From: Argentina anserina
Lineage: Eukaryota; Streptophyta; Magnoliopsida; Rosales; Rosaceae
Assembly (NCBI RefSeq): GCF_933775445.1
Contig: NC_065878.1
Span: forward strand, 17,743,395 to 17,807,394
Direction of reading: 5' to 3'
Length of the DNA: 64,000 bases
The notes beneath the pieces were generated by a model. That model did no database searches, was not told where the DNA came from, and saw only the letters and a list, made by a program, of their open reading frames with translations. The stretch's first letter is position 1. Every line of letters begins with the position of its first letter. Positions 38,465-51,504 of the stretch are shown one piece after another. The translations under genes and the position numbers were made by a program.

Positions 38465-39374
38465 AGATTCCAAAAATCTTATTTGCCAGTTTACCTTGTA
38501 TCTTCCCAAAAACAAGGTTGTAATGCAGTAGAGCACATGAAAAACTGCTAGCACAAAGATAAATATGTGGAGCTGGTGAATCCCATATGCAGACACAAAG
38601 GCAACGTTACCCTACAAATATAAAAGGTGAACTTCAGAACGTTATCCAATTCCAGATTTCCAGTACACAGATTCTCACACCAAATACAGAACACACTTCT
38701 CAGTTCCATGATTAATATTCATGAAACAGAGGAAATGGAAAAGAACAACAACAGAAGTGTCCCTCACATGTTCGGTGCACTTATCATATCCCTTTGTGGC
38801 TAATATGCGCCGGAAACTGAAGCCAGAATCTGAAAATTCATCCAGTTTTCTGGCAGTAGTCTTTGAAGCGTCATCATTGCAGGGATGCCAAGTGGCTCCA
38901 ATACTCTTTGATATACATATACCAGAGATTGGATCTTGTAGAACTGTTAGGAACAAGGATAGGAATCCCAACAGCATAAGCTCTTCAAAACAATTCACAT
39001 AAAACAAAGTAATTGTCAGGACTTTGAAGACCATACATAACTAGTTCGTATTTCGAAAAAGAAAATAAAATATATAGAGAGCTAAATGCTCCCACAAGAT
39101 GGGATACCTGACTTGATCTTCTCAAGAGCTTCATAGAGAGCTCGCTTCTCTCTACGTTTAAACCACTGAAATTTGTTCCATCACAAAGTCATTTCCAATG
39201 AACAATTACCTTGAACAATATCAAAAACCAATTGATCAAGCATTTCATTCTTACCTGTCCTATGAAGTTTATGATACGCTCAGTGAAAATCGATATTACA
39301 AGCAACACAAAACAGACCACAGCAACTGCCCATGTTGGAGTTTTCTCCAATGTACGCTCATATTCGAGTGCCAT
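35993..39374 (-). CDS. MLO: MLO family seven-transmembrane protein, copy A
   Basis: Fifteen exons: 39374-39255, 39165-39108, 38982-38768, 38611-38495, 38377-38317, 38053-37965, 37797-37723, 37635-37541, 37452-37403, 37288-37248, 37143-36970, 36875-36840, 36757-36690, 36546-36486 and 36388-35993. They give an uninterrupted 551-residue protein. MLO proteins are plasma-membrane, calmodulin-regulated proteins; some clades allow powdery mildew entry. Family marks are [51 protein letters not shown] and [10 protein letters not shown]. The C-terminus after residue 420 is cytosolic. Its calmodulin-binding segment reads [13 protein letters not shown] and lacks the usual Trp, unlike copy B. The N-terminal half looks closest to clade V (MLO2/6/12), which I infer only. 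A TATAAATA box lies at 39469-39476 on the minus strand. Confidence 0.92.
38418..38458. repeat. GA microsatellite in MLO copy A intron 4
   Basis: About 20 uninterrupted GA units. The matching intron of copy B (48192-48209) has about 9, so the locus has changed length since the duplication. Confidence 0.9.
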
Positions 39375-39468
39375 AACTCGAGTTTCTAGTTATTACTCAA
39401 AAGAACTCACAATAAGAAGAAGATAATAACTTGTGTTTGAATATAAACGGTTGCTGTGTTTATGTCTG

Positions 39469-39476
39469 TATTTATA
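39469..39476 (-). promoter_or_regulatory. TATA box of MLO copy A
   Basis: TATAAATA on the minus strand, 95 bp before the ATG. Copy B has TATAAATG at the same place (49215-49222). Confidence 0.6.
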
Positions 39477-39775
39477 AGGGCTATTGATTTCTTTTGACGT
39501 GGGGAGTTACAGAGGTGGATAAGAAATTCAAGAATTTTGTAATGGCAAAAGCTAGATTCTTTCACTTGTCTAGTTGCTGACTTTTCTTGATTGTCAAAAG
39601 TTAGATTTGGCCATTACTGAGGAAACTATTCGTATGCAATTCTGACTTTTGAGTATCGTCTGATGAGAGAGAACTTTGGACTTAGCAACCTGGGGAGTTA
39701 CGTTACAGGGTTGAATAAGGCTATCTTAAGGAAGGCTATATTGGGCCACGGTTATAATGTAACCCCCCAAAATAT

Positions 39776-40030
39776 TACTCACTCTATTTTTTAATATAAA
39801 CTGTTTTAGGTTTTGATTTTCGTTTCAATATATAAGTCGTTTTAGCTTTAACTTCATAATATTTCCTAATTTATCTCTGAGCCACAATCATGACACGAAT
39901 AAAAGAGAAAAGTGATGAGTAGTAATTAAGAGTAATGAAGTCTTAAATATGGGTTAAATTGTCATTAAAATTGTTTCTTAATATGTGTGAAAACTCCTAA
40001 AACGACTTATATTAAAAAACGGAGGGAGTA
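39776..40030. mobile_element. Stowaway-like MITE
   Basis: 255 bp. The right end reads ACGGAGGGAGTA and the left end TACTCACTCTATTTTTTAAT, inverted repeats of the CTCCCTCCGT class with TA at each end. The inverted repeats extend about 35 bp. Confidence 0.75.
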
Positions 40031-40365
40031 TTTTTTATTAAACGATCTACGATAACGTAGGGCTAAATTTTAGCTTTATCAAAATTTTATAGTTTTAAAT
40101 AATGATTTTTAATTAATTAATTTATTTATAAATAGGATTTTTTTGGTAAATAGAACCTTTTTTTTTCTTGTTTTCAAAATATATAAGTTACTAAAATTAC
40201 ATATGATTTTTTTAAAAGAAAAATGAAGCACAACTTATACAATAATCAAGCTGCTTAAAGTGTAAATATAAAAACAACCATTTCTTAAAAAAAAGTGTAA
40301 ATATAAAAATGTGTTTAATACTTTAATTTCCCACCACATGATCTCAACATGCATACAATTTAGAT

Positions 40366-41362
40366 TAGGGGTGGACATAAAAAACTGAAATCCCGATCTC
40401 TTCTCGAAATTCATAGGGATGGAATAAGACGGAGGTCTAAAAACGTCTGTCATATCCCGATCCTGTCTCATTTCATAATAGTGGGATAAGACGTGGGACG
40501 AATAATTTCTATCCCGTTTCATCTCATCTCGTCTCGCATAATAATTTTTCTTTAAATTAGATGATATGTTCATTAGATAATAGAGAGATATGTTGTCATA
40601 TCGAAGTTAGTATGAAATTCACTGTCCTCACATATTATGATACTCGAACAATTGTAGCTACTAAATTAGCAACCAAGTCATGTGAAATTTGTTACATTTT
40701 TCATTCATTTTTATGCTTAAATAGACTGATGTATTACAAGGTATCGAGTTCATCATGCCAAATCCAAATCTGGGTTTAATTTTGGCTAATAGTCACTTGC
40801 AACATCTATAACCACGCTCATTTTGCTCATACAATTATGTAGAGATCTAGTTAAGAAACTTACTCTTTGACTCTTTGTCCTTTTTGAAGATCATGAGAAC
40901 ACTGCTTTAAGTAGGAAAAATTGTTCCCCTCCAACTCTAAGAGAAAAAGGAAAGGGAAAGTCTGTACCGGTTGCAAATGTAATCGATATTGAAGTTTGTA
41001 ACTTTATTTCATGTTTCATGTTTGTTTTGTGACTAAATTCATATTTAAATTTGTGATGGATTGATGTTTTATGTTTATGATGAACTTATGATGGATTGTT
41101 TGGACTATTTAAATGACTCAATGTTATTAATTCATAATTAAATTACTTGAAATATTATGATAATTGTATGTGAGAATTGAGAAATTAGGTATATTAAAGT
41201 CATGAGAGGGACGATGAGATTAGACCCGTCTCGTCCTGATCTCAATCGGGATTAATCTCGAGTGGGATGCATTCTAGAAAACCCTCGTCTCATCTCGATC
41301 ATGTCCTATTTCAAAAGAGTGAGATGAGCCTCGTCCCGTCCCGTCCTTCGTGCCCACTCCTA
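40366..41362. mobile_element. 997-bp hAT-type non-autonomous element
   Basis: Ends TAGGGGTGGACA and TGCCCACTCCTA are inverted repeats of the hAT AGGGGTGG class. Flanks ATTTAGAT (40358-40365) and ATTTAGAC (41363-41370) form an 8-bp duplication with one mismatch. Internal repeats of GTCTCGTCCCG type occur near both ends. No transposase is encoded. Confidence 0.8.
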
Positions 41363-42363
41363 ATTTAGACCCTTGGATCTTCTTTTGAAATAAGCCTCAT
41401 AAGGGAAGCTTCTATTGGATGTGAATTGTGATTGTTGATTGTGGGTCCCACTGAGTCTAGTTCATGAAGATTTGGACAACTACCGCATGATCATCCCACT
41501 TTTAATCCAAGGCCTAGCAAATGAGGAGGTTAAATCAAACTAAAACACATTATCTTTATCTTGTAATTATTTTTAATTGTTATAACTTAATTTCTCTATC
41601 TTCTACCTAGTAACCCAGACCTTAATTCTCCCAAAATTCATGTCTCCTCTTCTCATTCTCATTCTCTACTTCTCCCAAAGTTAATTAAATTTGCAGAAAA
41701 CCAGAAAAAAAATCCTATAGCCAAAGATGAAATTCGACACTGGAAGCCAACGACTTAGGATCCCCCATTCTCCTTGTCTACGTCCTCTGACTCCTCTCCT
41801 TCTCATCTCATAAATTTTATTGCATATGCCGGAAACCCAGAGGATTTACCGGAGAGGGTGGTCGTTGACCACGGTTAGCTCTCCACCCTTCTACACCATA
41901 CCCTATTAAGACGAATTAAGCTGTATTGGAGTTATAGAGAAGAAAGTTTATTCCAAAGGTACTAATTGTGTTGAACCAAAGAGGAAACAATCATGAAGAT
42001 TTTAGACTTTTAGATTGTGATTGATTTACTTTGTGAGAACTGAGAAGAGAGGAGAAGACATGCTTGGAGAGAGAGAGAAGAAGAAGATTGAGATAATCAA
42101 TAATCAAATATTTAGATAAATAAAAATTAGTGAATTTTCAAATAAACTAACCTCCTTATTTACTAGCCATTAGATTAAAAATAGGCTGATCGTGTGATAG
42201 TTGTCCAAATCTTCTCTGATCACTAGCTGACCGGGTGAACACGGTTGGGGCCCCACTAGAGCTAAATGGCTACTATCAGGGCCAAATATAACTTTTTCTA
42301 CCCTCATTGGGTCTTATAGCATTATGACCCTATGCTATTGGAGTTCATTTAGAGTTAGAGATG

Positions 42364-42870
42364 CTTAATGTCATCTCCAATGGGAGGGCTATATTGGAGT
42401 CAGAGCTATACTTTGACCTCCTAAAATATTATATTTTATTCATAAACCGGTTTACCATCTCCAACAAGGAATGGCTAAATTTTAGCCCTTTCAAATATTT
42501 TACAAATTCGTAAACTATATTATAAAGTGATTTAATTCAAATCACATTGAATTCAAGATAAACTAATTTTTAAGGTGTACGTTTGATTGGTGTATACCTA
42601 TATAGTTTCATTGATAACATTTTGATATGATATAATTAATCATCATCAGACTATAAAATAATAATTGATCATTATGATCTATGTAGTGACTATTTGGTTT
42701 TAAACTTAAAAAAATAACAATATGAATGTAATGGTCATAAATAACAATATTATGGCCATTTAGCCATTTTTCACTTTTATTGTTAGAGATCAAAATAAAG
42801 CCATAATTTAATATATGGCCCTTTAGACCCTCTGACCTAAGAAATTAGACCCCTATTGGAGATGCCTAAG
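42364..42870. mobile_element. MITE with CATCTCCAAT inverted repeats
   Basis: The left end CTTAATGTCATCTCCAATGG and the complement of the right end CTTAGGCATCTCCAATAGGG match as imperfect inverted repeats. The interior is AT-rich and non-coding. The target duplication is not clear, so the superfamily is left open. Confidence 0.6.
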
Positions 42871-44232
42871 AAATTTAAGACTTTTGCCATTGGAAGCTAG
42901 CTTCTTTGAATTGTCTAGTTGCTGACTTTTTCATACTTGTCAAAAGCTCTTGGACAATACTGAGGAGACTATTCTTATTCAATTTTTGAGTATCATCTGA
43001 GAGAAGTTTGGACTCGGCAACCTGTGAGCGAGTAGGAGTATAGTTTTGCGTACCTTCTTTAAATTGAACTTATATAAATCCAATGACTAAGTAGCAATTG
43101 TTCAAATATACATTCTTCCCAACAAGCTATCCTCTATATAATACTAATTAAAAGCAAGTTCTTAAACCATAATCCATATATATCCCATTGAAAAAATGAA
43201 TGACTATTACATTAGTTACCAATTAGGTATACCATGAAAAACCGATCACTGATCCAATTTGAGTACCACCAAAGATCTCAACCCAAAACTGAAGAGTAAC
43301 GGCAGCAAGTTATATGGAAATGAGATGACCTTGAAACTAAAATTCCATTGAATAGTTTCCATGGAATTTTAGTCCTGGATTTGGTATATGAGACGAAAAG
43401 ACTTCTGATGTGGCTAAAGTTGCAGTCAAAAGCCTAGCCAGATCACTGGTATGAGAAGAGGTCTAAGAAGTCCATTTGAGTACGTAATGGTTGATTATTT
43501 CTTCATGATCAGCCTAAACCTTGATAAAAATGTCTGTATACAGTCACATTCCATATGAATCTCAAAATTCCTTGCTGTAATTAATCCATATACAAGAAAA
43601 GAAGCTAGAAGATCCCGTTTCAAAAAAAAAAAAAAAGCTAGAAGATGATGACTCTAGTCATAGAATGGACCACTTGATGATGTATTATCACACTTTTTCA
43701 ACAAACTGACTGTTGGGATGACAAAATATAATTGACATTTGGTTGAAAAATTGATGGGGAATTGAAGTTGTCCATTTATTCGTCGCTTGAAGAAAATGGC
43801 ATTGATTCGTTTGTGCATTACAGTTATTTGAAAGAAGGGAAAAGATCTAGTCCATGTCTCCATGAGAAACTAATTACTACTGCCATAATCGAGGAAGCCA
43901 GAGTTCGAACTTTCTCTGGTAAACCTAGGACTTCCTACGGGTCTGATCCAACATAATGAACCCACCATAGCTGTTCTTCCTAATAGACTTAGAGTCTAAA
44001 GCAATAAGTTGCATATGCTTCATCCTGCAGTGTTGCTACCTTGTATGAAAACTGAAACACCCTCAGATAGATAGAAAACTACATTTGAATCGAGATATAT
44101 GAGAGCTAGAGGGGGAGGATAACACTTGCTCAAACACATAACTTAAGTTGAGAGCTTTAGAAAAATTCACAGCATTGTCAAAAGGAACAGGAAGTCTATG
44201 ACAACAAAGTAGAAAACATGTAGTGGTCATGG

Positions 44233-44675
44233 TAAGAGCATTTCTAACAGCTACTCTTAAAATTATCTATTATAAAGGATGAAAACACAAAATCTCTAAA
44301 AAAAATGTCTCAAGTTCAACAACTCATCTATTCTATTATATAAAATAGATGTAAATGTGTATAATTAAATGAAAAATAAATTGAATCTCATAATGCCATA
44401 ATTTATACCAAGACCAAATAGTGACTGATAAATATATTTTTTTTGTTATTTTTTAGGATAGAGAGTGAATTTTTCTGGTAAGAAATAAAATTTAGAAATT
44501 GTTTTGAAAATTATATAGATTTTAAAAATTCTATAAATATAGGGATTTTGTTTCTTTCTCTTCTCACTTTCTATATTATAGAGGACGGTTTAGATGAGCG
44601 TTTGAGCTAAAACTTGATATTTTTCTCTTATAAAAAATTATTTAGATTTTAAAGAAACTGTTGGAAATACTCTTA
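44233..44675. mobile_element. MITE at the junction of the two duplication units
   Basis: Inverted ends TAAGAGCATTTCTAACAG and TAAGAGTATTTCCAACAG frame about 440 bp of AT-rich, non-coding DNA. It sits exactly between unit 1 and unit 2. Target duplication is at most 3 bp (GTA), which would fit a PIF/Harbinger type; this is tentative. Confidence 0.65.
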
Positions 44676-45824
44676 GTATACAGCTAGTCATAACAATCAA
44701 TATGGTCCCTAATTGAAAATGTCACTCATTTGTGTAAACTTAAATTGCAAACCTTCATTTAAATGAGGCTGGAAAAGGATTGATTGGAGTGAAAATGACT
44801 CTTGCCATAGAAATTGAAGCAATAGTTGTTTATTATCATTATAACTTCGAAGTGGATAGAAAGGAATTTTCAACCAAATCGCATATTACAAATTTTTAAC
44901 ATCAAATCAACGCAAGCATCCTAGTCAGTAGTGGAATGATTTATTTGAAGAGGTTAGTCACTTTGCATCACAAATCAAATCAAGCACTCAACACCATTCA
45001 TAACCATATAAATGAGTGCATGGTTTTATGCATGCTCTAGCCAGCTCTTTTGCAACTGTTGAAGCATAATGTACAACGCTACCAAACAAAAATACATTGT
45101 AGACAGGGTTAGATGCTTACTATTAAATTAACAACATTGTCCTTTGATCTAGTTCTATACCAGCAAGAAAGTACAAGTTTGAGGCAGGGTGTCTCAGACC
45201 TCTTGGTTTTTTCATATCTATTGGCCAAAGCATTTTCTTCAAATTTGTTCTAGAAAAAAAAAATTCTTCAAATTTTAGCATCCATTGGAGTGAAATAAAA
45301 ATCTGCTTCTTGAAAAGGCAATACCCCATTTGATCATGACATTGAATATAGCAAGCTTACTTGCTATACATCAAACACACCAGTTTCTGAGTGACTGAGT
45401 CTGTGACTACTGCTTCTGGTCCTAAGATTGCATTAGAGAACAAGCCTACTTGGGAGGAGCTTACATACAAAGTCAACCCCTTGGGATCTTGAAACAATAG
45501 TTGATCAAATACCAATTAGTTTAGATGCATAGCTATTAAGAATTATATAGAAAATCCTGATATGTATAACTGAACAAAGTATATTGATTATAAGATCATA
45601 CAGTTAAAAGAAACAAGAAAGTATAGGTAACATATATGCCAAGCCTAAAAGATTTAAAAAGAAGAACAAAGAAAGAATATAACTACTGTACCATAATGCA
45701 TTTTGCAGTACTAGTATATCCTACTCTTTACAGCTAACACAAGTACATTGTGTTGTTTCTGCAAATGCTCTTGCAGTAGAAAGAATGTTTTACGTTAGCA
45801 GTGTTTTTCAGTAGTTTAACTCTT

Positions 45825-48800
45825 TCACTTTCTTGATCTAGCAGATGAGATGCCCGACGGACTCATAACTTCAGGCTGAGAAAATGAGAGTGGAGGTGGA
45901 CGCTCATGAATTTGGCCTAATTCTCTAACAGTACTAGGATGCCTAATTGAACTCGGTCCAACTTTGTTCTTTGGGGATTTTGAAACTGCAGTGTCCCGAT
46001 GTTGCATTTCAACGACGACTGATGCTTCTGGAGGTGGATATAAGTCATCCGCGTCACTGTGGTTGTTGTCATTGTGCAACAGATGAACTGGTGACATGTC
46101 AGGTGTAGGTTTAGATGAATGCAGGCTGAACTTTCCTTTCTTTTTTGCTTTGCCATGCCAATTCTTCACTGCTTCTGCAACTCCCTCATTAAAAACAGTG
46201 GGTTTCATAGTAGAACCCATCTATTAACAAGAAAAAATGAATTAGTCCAAGTTAACTTAATGGGAGGTTTACTTATAGATAATAGTCATAATGCAATTCA
46301 AGTAAGTTTCTCACCTGTGTCACTAAAGCGTAGAGTGGAAGAGTCACATAACTACATAAAACTTGTACGATAACCCTGAAGAGATCAGAAGGCTTTAGTT
46401 GCAGATACATATAAAAAAAAATATTTTTCTCACTGAATCAGGAACTCATAAAGGAAAATGGAAGTTAAAACTTAAACAATGATTCTTGAATGAAATTAGA
46501 TAAGTGTGCAAAGCTCACCCCATTGAGATCCTTATGGCGGTATCTTGAGGTGTTTGGTGGAAGCAGGAAGTTATGCCAAACTGCCACTGAAGAACAAAAA
46601 TAATCTATCAGTATATGTAAATTATGTAATAAGTATACTTGGAATTAGATTCCAAGAGTAGATACTTACTGTGCTCCATGCAAAGAACGCCAGCTGAAAT
46701 GCATTCTGAAGAAGAATAATAAGAAAGCACAAGTAGGCAGTTGGTGAGAATAAGTACTAATAAGGACTGTCAAGATATAGTACTAGCAAGTTGAACTACC
46801 TGGAACAAAACAAAGTGGATGAGGAAGAGCAAGAAGCGTGGTTTCCCAAACCAGAAGTGCTGATCACCGGGTTGAACAAGCGGTGCACCCATCACCACCG
46901 CACCTCTTTCCTGAATCCTTAGCCCCAGCTTGGTAATGATCACTTGTAGTTTAGTTCCCACCAAGAGGATTATCTGCATTATGTTTTTGGCTCACAACGC
47001 TTGATAATTTATGCAATAAAAACTTGTAGACATAGTAAAAGCAGTACTGGAATAATGCAATTGTACGTATTGAACTTACAAATAAAGAGATGAATGGTAG
47101 CCAGAGATACGAATACCATCCTATACAAAGAGAAAACAGTTCTTCATCAGTTAACTTTACTGGATCGTCTACACACACACACACACACACATCACCATTA
47201 AATTGAGATTGAGAGTTGGTAATGTACTTACCATATGCATTGGACAAAAGGAATAAAACTGCTGAGAACCATATAATTGGACTGCATGCACCAATGTAAT
47301 GAAGTTAAAGTTGTAGCAAACTTATCTAAACAAAGAGCCTTGTAAAATTTATTGCTTAAATCCACCAACCTGATTTCAACAATAACTAAGAAGTCATCTT
47401 CAAGTGATCTACTTATGTACTTCCGAAAATCAAAGGTAGTTTCACTCCCAGGTGCTAAATGTGCCTGAAATCAGAAAGAAGGATTTTAGATTTCTGTCAC
47501 CTCCAGCCTCATATAGGTATGTGAATTAGTACTTTTACTGTTTCACTTACCACGATAAAGCCATGCCTCAGAGTCATGTAATCAGTCTTAGTAACTGACC
47601 TGTAGAACTGTCTGAAGAAGCACACCTGATAAGAAAAAGATAATACCCTTAAACCTTGTTCAATTCGATGTCATAACTCTTGTAGACACCACGCATCACT
47701 GAATTAATTCTTTGAAAATTCCAAAATATTGCAACTGGAAATTCCAATCAACAATGCAATAAAGCTCAATTCTTAGTAGTACGGTATACATACAATCCAA
47801 AGCCAAACTGGTGACTCGCTCCAGAAGTGCAAATGCCTCCTTCCAAATGATGTATCCCTCGCATACCTAAACCTTTCTGGATCTGGAATACAAATATTGC
47901 ATTAGGTATAATCCAAAGGGTTCTAGTGATATAAACTTCTTAAATAATGCCAACAGGTGTCTAAATGATATTGCAGACTCCAGAAAGAATATTCAACCCC
48001 CAGACCAACTAATTGATTTGCACACGTAAATGACTCATCATGTTGAAAAAATGGATTCATTTAGCTTTATCTTTCAGATCCCATTTACCTGTACTAAACT
48101 GGTATTCAATTGTTTTTGTCTCATTCTCCCAATACTTCCATATTCTCATCTGTAATCCACAAATAGAAACAATGAATTGTTAGAAAATGGGGAGAGAGAG
48201 AGAGAGAGATTCCAATAATCTTATTTGCCAGTTTACCTTGTATCTTCCCAAAAACAAGGTTGTGATGCAGTAGAGCACATGAAAAACTGCTAGCACAAAG
48301 ATGAATATATGGAGCTGGTGAATCCCATATGCAGACACAAAGGCAACTTTACCCTACAAATATAAACGGTAAACTTCAGAACGTTATCCAATTCCAGATT
48401 TCCAGTACACAGATTCTCACACCAAATACAGAACACACTTCTCAGTTCAATGATTAATATTCATGAAACAGAGGAAATGGAAAAGAACAACAACAGAACT
48501 CTGTTTCCCTCACATGTTCGGTGCACTTATCATATCCCTTTGTGGCTAATATGCGCCGGAAACTGAAGCCAGAATCTGAAAATTCATCCAGTTTTCTGGC
48601 AGTAGTCTTTGAAGCGTCATCATTGCAGGGATGCCAAGTGGCTCCAATACTCTTTGATATACATATACCAGAGATTGGATCTTGTAGAACTGTTAGGAAC
48701 AAGGATAGGAATCCCAACAGCATAAGCTCTTCAAAACAATTCACATAAAACAAAGTAATTGTCAGGACTTTGAAGACCATACATAACTAGTTCGTATTTG

Positions 48801-49120
48801 GAAAAAGAAAATAAAATACATAGAGAGCTAAATGTTGCCACAAGATGGGATACCTGATTTGATCTTCTCAAGAGCTTCATAGAGAGCTCGCTTCTGTCTA
48901 CGTCTAAACCACTGAAATTTATTCCATTACATAGTCATTTCCATTGAACAATTACCTTGGACGATATCAAAAACCAATTGATCAAGCATTTCATTCTTAC
49001 CTGTCCTATGAAGTTTATGATACGCTCAGTGAAAATCGATATTACAAGCAACACAAAACAGACCACAGCAACTGCCCATGTTGGAGTTTTCTCCAATGTA
49101 CGCTCATATTCGAGTACCAT
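45825..49120 (-). CDS. MLO: MLO family seven-transmembrane protein, copy B
   Basis: Fifteen exons of exactly the same lengths as copy A: 49120-49001, 48911-48854, 48728-48514, 48353-48237, 48149-48089, 47882-47794, 47625-47551, 47464-47370, 47281-47232, 47120-47080, 46973-46800, 46705-46670, 46586-46519, 46375-46315 and 46220-45825. The 551-residue frame is open. The calmodulin-binding segment reads [13 protein letters not shown] with the conserved Trp, so this copy keeps the canonical form. Elsewhere it has changes of its own: [10 protein letters not shown] where copy A and most relatives have MRKWK, FGKPRF for FGTPRF, VCFFRQF for VCFLRQF, and WYSYLWLPF for WYSYYWLPF. Both copies look able to make full proteins. 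Function as for copy A. Confidence 0.92.
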
Positions 49121-49691
49121 AACTCGAGTTTCTGGGTATTACTCAAAGGAACTCACAATAAGAAGAAGATAATAACTTGTGTTTGAATGCAAACGGTTGC
49201 TGTGTTTATGTCTGCATTTATAAGGGCAATTGATTTCTTCTGACATGGGGAGTTACAGAGGTGGATAAGAAATTCAAGAATTTTTTAATGGCAAAAGCTA
49301 GCTTCTTTCACTTGTCTAGTTGCTGATTTTTCTTGCTTGTCAAAAGTTAGATTTGGCCGTTACTGAGGAGATTATTCGTATGCAATTCTGACTTTTGAGT
49401 ATCATCTGATGAGAGAACTTTGGACTTGGCAACCTGGGGCGAGTAGGAGTATTGTTTTACGTACCTTCTTTAAATTGAACACATATATTCCAATGACTGA
49501 GTAGCACATGTTCAAATATACATTTTTCCCAGCAAGCTGTCTTATATCTATAGTTTTATACTATTATTTAAGCAAAGTGGGTTTGTCAATCAAAACAGCA
49601 TTGTTTTACCTATATATCCCTGAAATATTAGAAAACTTTTTCAAATGAAAAATCCATGAAGGATAAAATAGTCGCTTCCTAAATAAAAGAA

Positions 49692-50100
49692 GGAAAAAAT
49701 TTGCGTACAAACTAGTATGTACGCGTGTGTCCAAACTCTCGTTTATTTGCACAATTTGCGAATATAAATACATGATTTTAACCGTTCAAAAGTTTAGTTT
49801 ATTACTAAAGATCATTTCTGTAAAATATCAACATAAACAAAAATCGTCTTCATAGTCGATTGCATCAAACAAATTGACGGTTGATCATGAGACTACTAAC
49901 TTTCACCATAACCGTTCATTTGTTTAATGCAATCGACTATGAAGACGATTTTTGTTTATGTTGATATTTTACAGAAATGATCTTTAGTAATAAACTAAAC
50001 TTTTGAACGGTTAAAATCATGTATTTATATTCGCAAATTGTGCAAATAAACGAGAGTTTGGACGCACGCGTACATACTAGTTTGTACGCAAGTTTTTTCC
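49692..50100. mobile_element. 409-bp hairpin Mutator-like MITE, copy 1
   Basis: The element is almost entirely one inverted repeat: two arms of about 185 bp, starting GGAAAAAATTTGCGTACAAA and ending with the near-complement, around a 40-50 bp centre. Flanks ATAAAAGAA at 49683-49691 and 50101-50109 form a perfect 9-bp target duplication. The centre is in the opposite orientation to that of copy 2. Confidence 0.9.
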
Positions 50101-50471
50101 ATAAAAGAATAACAAAACTTAACGAATTCAACAATTGTCTCCACATTTTGTGGAATGAATACTTCCCACGTACACCATCGATGGATATCTCTTTTCATTT
50201 TATATTTCTAAGCGATAACTGATTTTACCATCCATCTTCTTTTTACTATAATTGTTCTCTCACACTATCTTATCTTATGTATAATAATATTTTTATTTTT
50301 ATTTTTATTCTAAATTATAAGTTTTATTTTAACACATGCTGAGCATGTGTGTAGATGCTAGTTCTTAACCGAAAGACCTCAACTGAAAACTGAAGAGTAA
50401 CGGCAGCAAGTTATATGGAAATGAAATGACCTTGAAATTACTTAAAATGTAGTAGATGACTTGATCGGTAG

Positions 50472-51071
50472 TAGAGGTGGCAAGTTGGCCAAAAAGCCCG
50501 AGCATGTTAGAGGCCCGGCCGGCCTAGCCCGTTATTGTAATTGGTCGTGCTTGGTCTATTTATCTTAGCCCATGGGTCCGTCCCGGTTCGAGCCTGTTTT
50601 GAACCTGGCACAGCCTGGGTACCATAATTCATGGGCCGCCCTGTTAAACATATAATTTTATATTTTTTTATTATAAATTATTAAATAATTATAATAATGA
50701 TAATTGAATATTATACCTTTTAAATAAACAATGATTATTTCATTATTTTAACTTCATTATTTCACAAATTTTATCAAAATAGTGAAGAAAAACGTCATTA
50801 TTTTGACATATGTAACATTTTAGAAATAAGATTATGAAATATGTTGTAGTATTTTATTTATTTTACTATTTAAAATAGTTATATAAGAAAAATATTTTAA
50901 TTTTTATTTTAATAAAATATTATAATGCAAATGGGTCAAGCGGGCCCTTTTTTGCCCGACATGGACTTGAGCCGTGAGCTGAGCCGGACTTAATGTTTAA
51001 ACCAATGGACCGGTCCAGCTTAATAAATAAATAAGTCGGTCCATGATACGGACATGATTTTGCCACCTCTA
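50472..51071. mobile_element. 600-bp hAT-type non-autonomous element
   Basis: Ends TAGAGGTGGCAA and TTTTGCCACCTCTA are inverted repeats. Flanks ATCGGTAG (50464-50471) and ATCGCTAG (51072-51079) form an 8-bp duplication with one mismatch. Unit 1 of the segmental duplication lacks it. No coding capacity. Confidence 0.8.
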
Positions 51072-51095
51072 ATCGCTAGGTAGTAATTTTTTTTA

Positions 51096-51504
51096 GGAAA
51101 AAACTTGCGTACAAACTAGTATGTACGCGTGCGTCCAAACTCTCGCTTATTTGCACACTTTGCGAATATAAATACATGATTTTAACCGTTCAAATGTTTA
51201 GTTCATTACTAAAGATCATTTCTGTAAAAGATCAACATAAACAAAAATCGTCTTCATAGTCGATTGCATCAAACAAATGAACGGTTATGGTGAAAGTTAG
51301 TAGTCTCATGATCAACCGTCAATTTGTTTGATGCAATCGACTATGAAGACGATTTTTGTTTATGTTGATATTTTACAGAAATGATCTTTAGTAATAAACT
51401 AAACTTTTGAACGGTTAAAATCATGTATTTATATTCGCAAAGTGTGCAAATAAGCGAGAGTTTGGACGCACGCGTACATACTAGTTTGTACGCAAATTTT
51501 TTCC
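51096..51504. mobile_element. 409-bp hairpin Mutator-like MITE, copy 2
   Basis: Same length and sequence class as 49692-50100, inserted in the reverse orientation as judged from the centre. Flanks are TTTTTTTTA at 51087-51095 and 51505-51513, a perfect 9-bp target duplication. Arms are about 185 bp and nearly self-complementary. Confidence 0.9.

Larger units (their letters stand above)
33943..44232. repeat. Segmental duplication, unit 1
   Basis: The unit starts near GTGTACAGCTAGTC and is directly followed, across a small MITE, by unit 2 (44676-52395) in the same orientation. Shared parts are 33943-34157, 35077-39700, and 42886-44232. It carries MLO copy A. Transposons specific to this unit are at 34158-35076, 39776-40030, 40366-41362 and about 42364-42870. 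The sequence at 42886-43020 repeats part of 39540-39680, so unit 1 also has an internal repeat. Confidence 0.8.

Noticed and set aside
43654..43956. Short frames on both strands near 43.7-43.9 kb
   Set aside because: The paralogous segment in unit 2 (about 51890-52150) does not keep them open, so they are not under coding constraint.
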